The notes beneath the pieces were generated by a model. That model searched no databases and had not been told where the DNA came from. It worked only from the letters and a program-made list of their open reading frames with translations. 64,000 bases of DNA, taken from positions 5,394,001-5,458,000 of the forward strand of contig NZ_CP107947.1 of assembly GCF_036059255.1 (NCBI RefSeq), given 5' to 3'. Shown here piece after piece: positions 63,710 to 64,000 of this stretch. The position numbers and the translations under genes are program-made. Each line of letters starts with the position of its first letter. Positions within the stretch are counted from its first letter, which is position 1. This DNA is from Micromonospora sp. NBC_00389 (GTDB taxonomy: Bacteria; Actinomycetota; Actinomycetes; Mycobacteriales; Micromonosporaceae).

Positions 63710-64000
63710 GTGACCCTCCCTGCCCGCGCCGAACCCGCCAACGGCGTCGCCCGCGGTGACCACAGAGGGACAGCGAATCTAATCCTCGTGCTCGAAGCAA
63801 CAGTGAAGGGCCCATCAGCGTGGCCACCAGCATCCGACTAACCCACGGCCTGAACCGAACCAAGGAGGCGACGACGTCAGCGGGCGACCCCACCACGGCA
63901 CCACCAACCACCGGCACAGCGCAACAGGCGAGAACAGTTTTCAGCCCGGAACGGGCCACCCAACAGGGAGACGGAGACTAACCCGCCAGCTCCGCGCGGT
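63710..64000 (-). other. IS110 5' non-coding region, window edge
   Basis: 291 bases upstream of the transposase with no gene that I recognise. In IS110-group elements this is where the bridge RNA is encoded. The element's outer end, if within the window, cannot be set without another copy, because IS110 elements have no clear terminal inverted repeats. Confidence 0.4.

Noticed and set aside
1..64000. CRISPR arrays, tRNA or rRNA genes
   Set aside because: No regularly spaced repeats, cloverleaf-like sequences or rRNA motifs were noticed on reading either strand; a tool scan was not possible.

Overview
The window is about 64 kb of very GC-rich DNA with frequent GTG starts, tightly packed genes and ATGA/GTGA stop-start overlaps. 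Gene content (a SCO5389-family protein, PadR/MarR/TetR-ABC pairs, an ECF42 sigma factor with its DGPF partner, many secreted carbohydrate-active enzymes, an AbiEi-like protein ending in a DUF559-like domain) points to a mycelial actinobacterium, most likely Micromonosporaceae (Micromonospora or a relative). This is inferred from protein types; no rRNA or other phylogenetic marker is present.

Layout. 1-1455: an apparently intact IS5-family element (17-1046, TA target duplication) in an unassigned stretch bounded by a 24-bp direct repeat. 1.4-11.4 kb: a ThDP enzyme, a DUF302 protein, a secreted ThuA/sugar-dehydrogenase/PKD protein with a LacI-type operator, a FAD enzyme divergent from a PIG-V-type mannosyltransferase, a GNAT protein and a solitary Phd-type antitoxin. 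11.4-14.5 kb: a fully overlapping molybdate operon (Mop regulator, modA, modB, modC). 14.8-18.1 kb: SCO5389 family, smpB, a membrane hydrolase. 18.2-21.5 kb: a two-component pair in which the receiver domain is fused to a thioredoxin-reductase-like flavoprotein lacking its redox cysteines, followed by a cyclic-nucleotide-domain histidine kinase. 21.5-34.4 kb: flavin reductase, ABC exporter, Nudix, ArsR-SRPBCC, a PaoABC-type molybdenum hydroxylase operon, TMEM175 channel, PadR-ABC module. 34.4-43.3 kb: sugar-uptake operon (binding protein, two permeases, GH1 beta-glucosidase) divergent from a ROK regulator, then a secreted discoidin/beta-helix glycanase broken by a 1-base frameshift. 43.5-54.1 kb: DGPF/ECF42 pair, carboxylate-amine ligase convergent with a NAGGN-type amidotransferase, MarR-exporter pair, TetR-ABC exporter. 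54.3-60.6 kb: an accessory-looking stretch with two broken genes (AbiEi-like, DUF3024), small regulators, an HNH nuclease with a probable PUA-like N-terminus, orphan proteins and a BTAD-only SARP fragment. 60.7-64 kb: HD hydrolase, secreted pectate lyase, and an IS110 transposase at the right edge.

How it fits together. The ModABC importer would supply molybdate needed by the PaoABC hydroxylase. The sugar ABC operon, GH1 enzyme, beta-helix glycanase, pectate lyase and ThuA/dehydrogenase protein suggest life on plant or fungal polysaccharides, with LacI- and ROK-type control sites visible upstream. The exporters each have a local repressor and a palindrome between regulator and transporter.

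The most unusual items are the receiver-flavoprotein/kinase pair, whose kinase gene carries a 60-bp in-frame tandem duplication that recreates its ribosome-binding site and start; the lack of a recognisable ngg partner for the NAGGN amidotransferase; a TetR protein with a second helix-turn-helix; and three separate loss-of-frame lesions.
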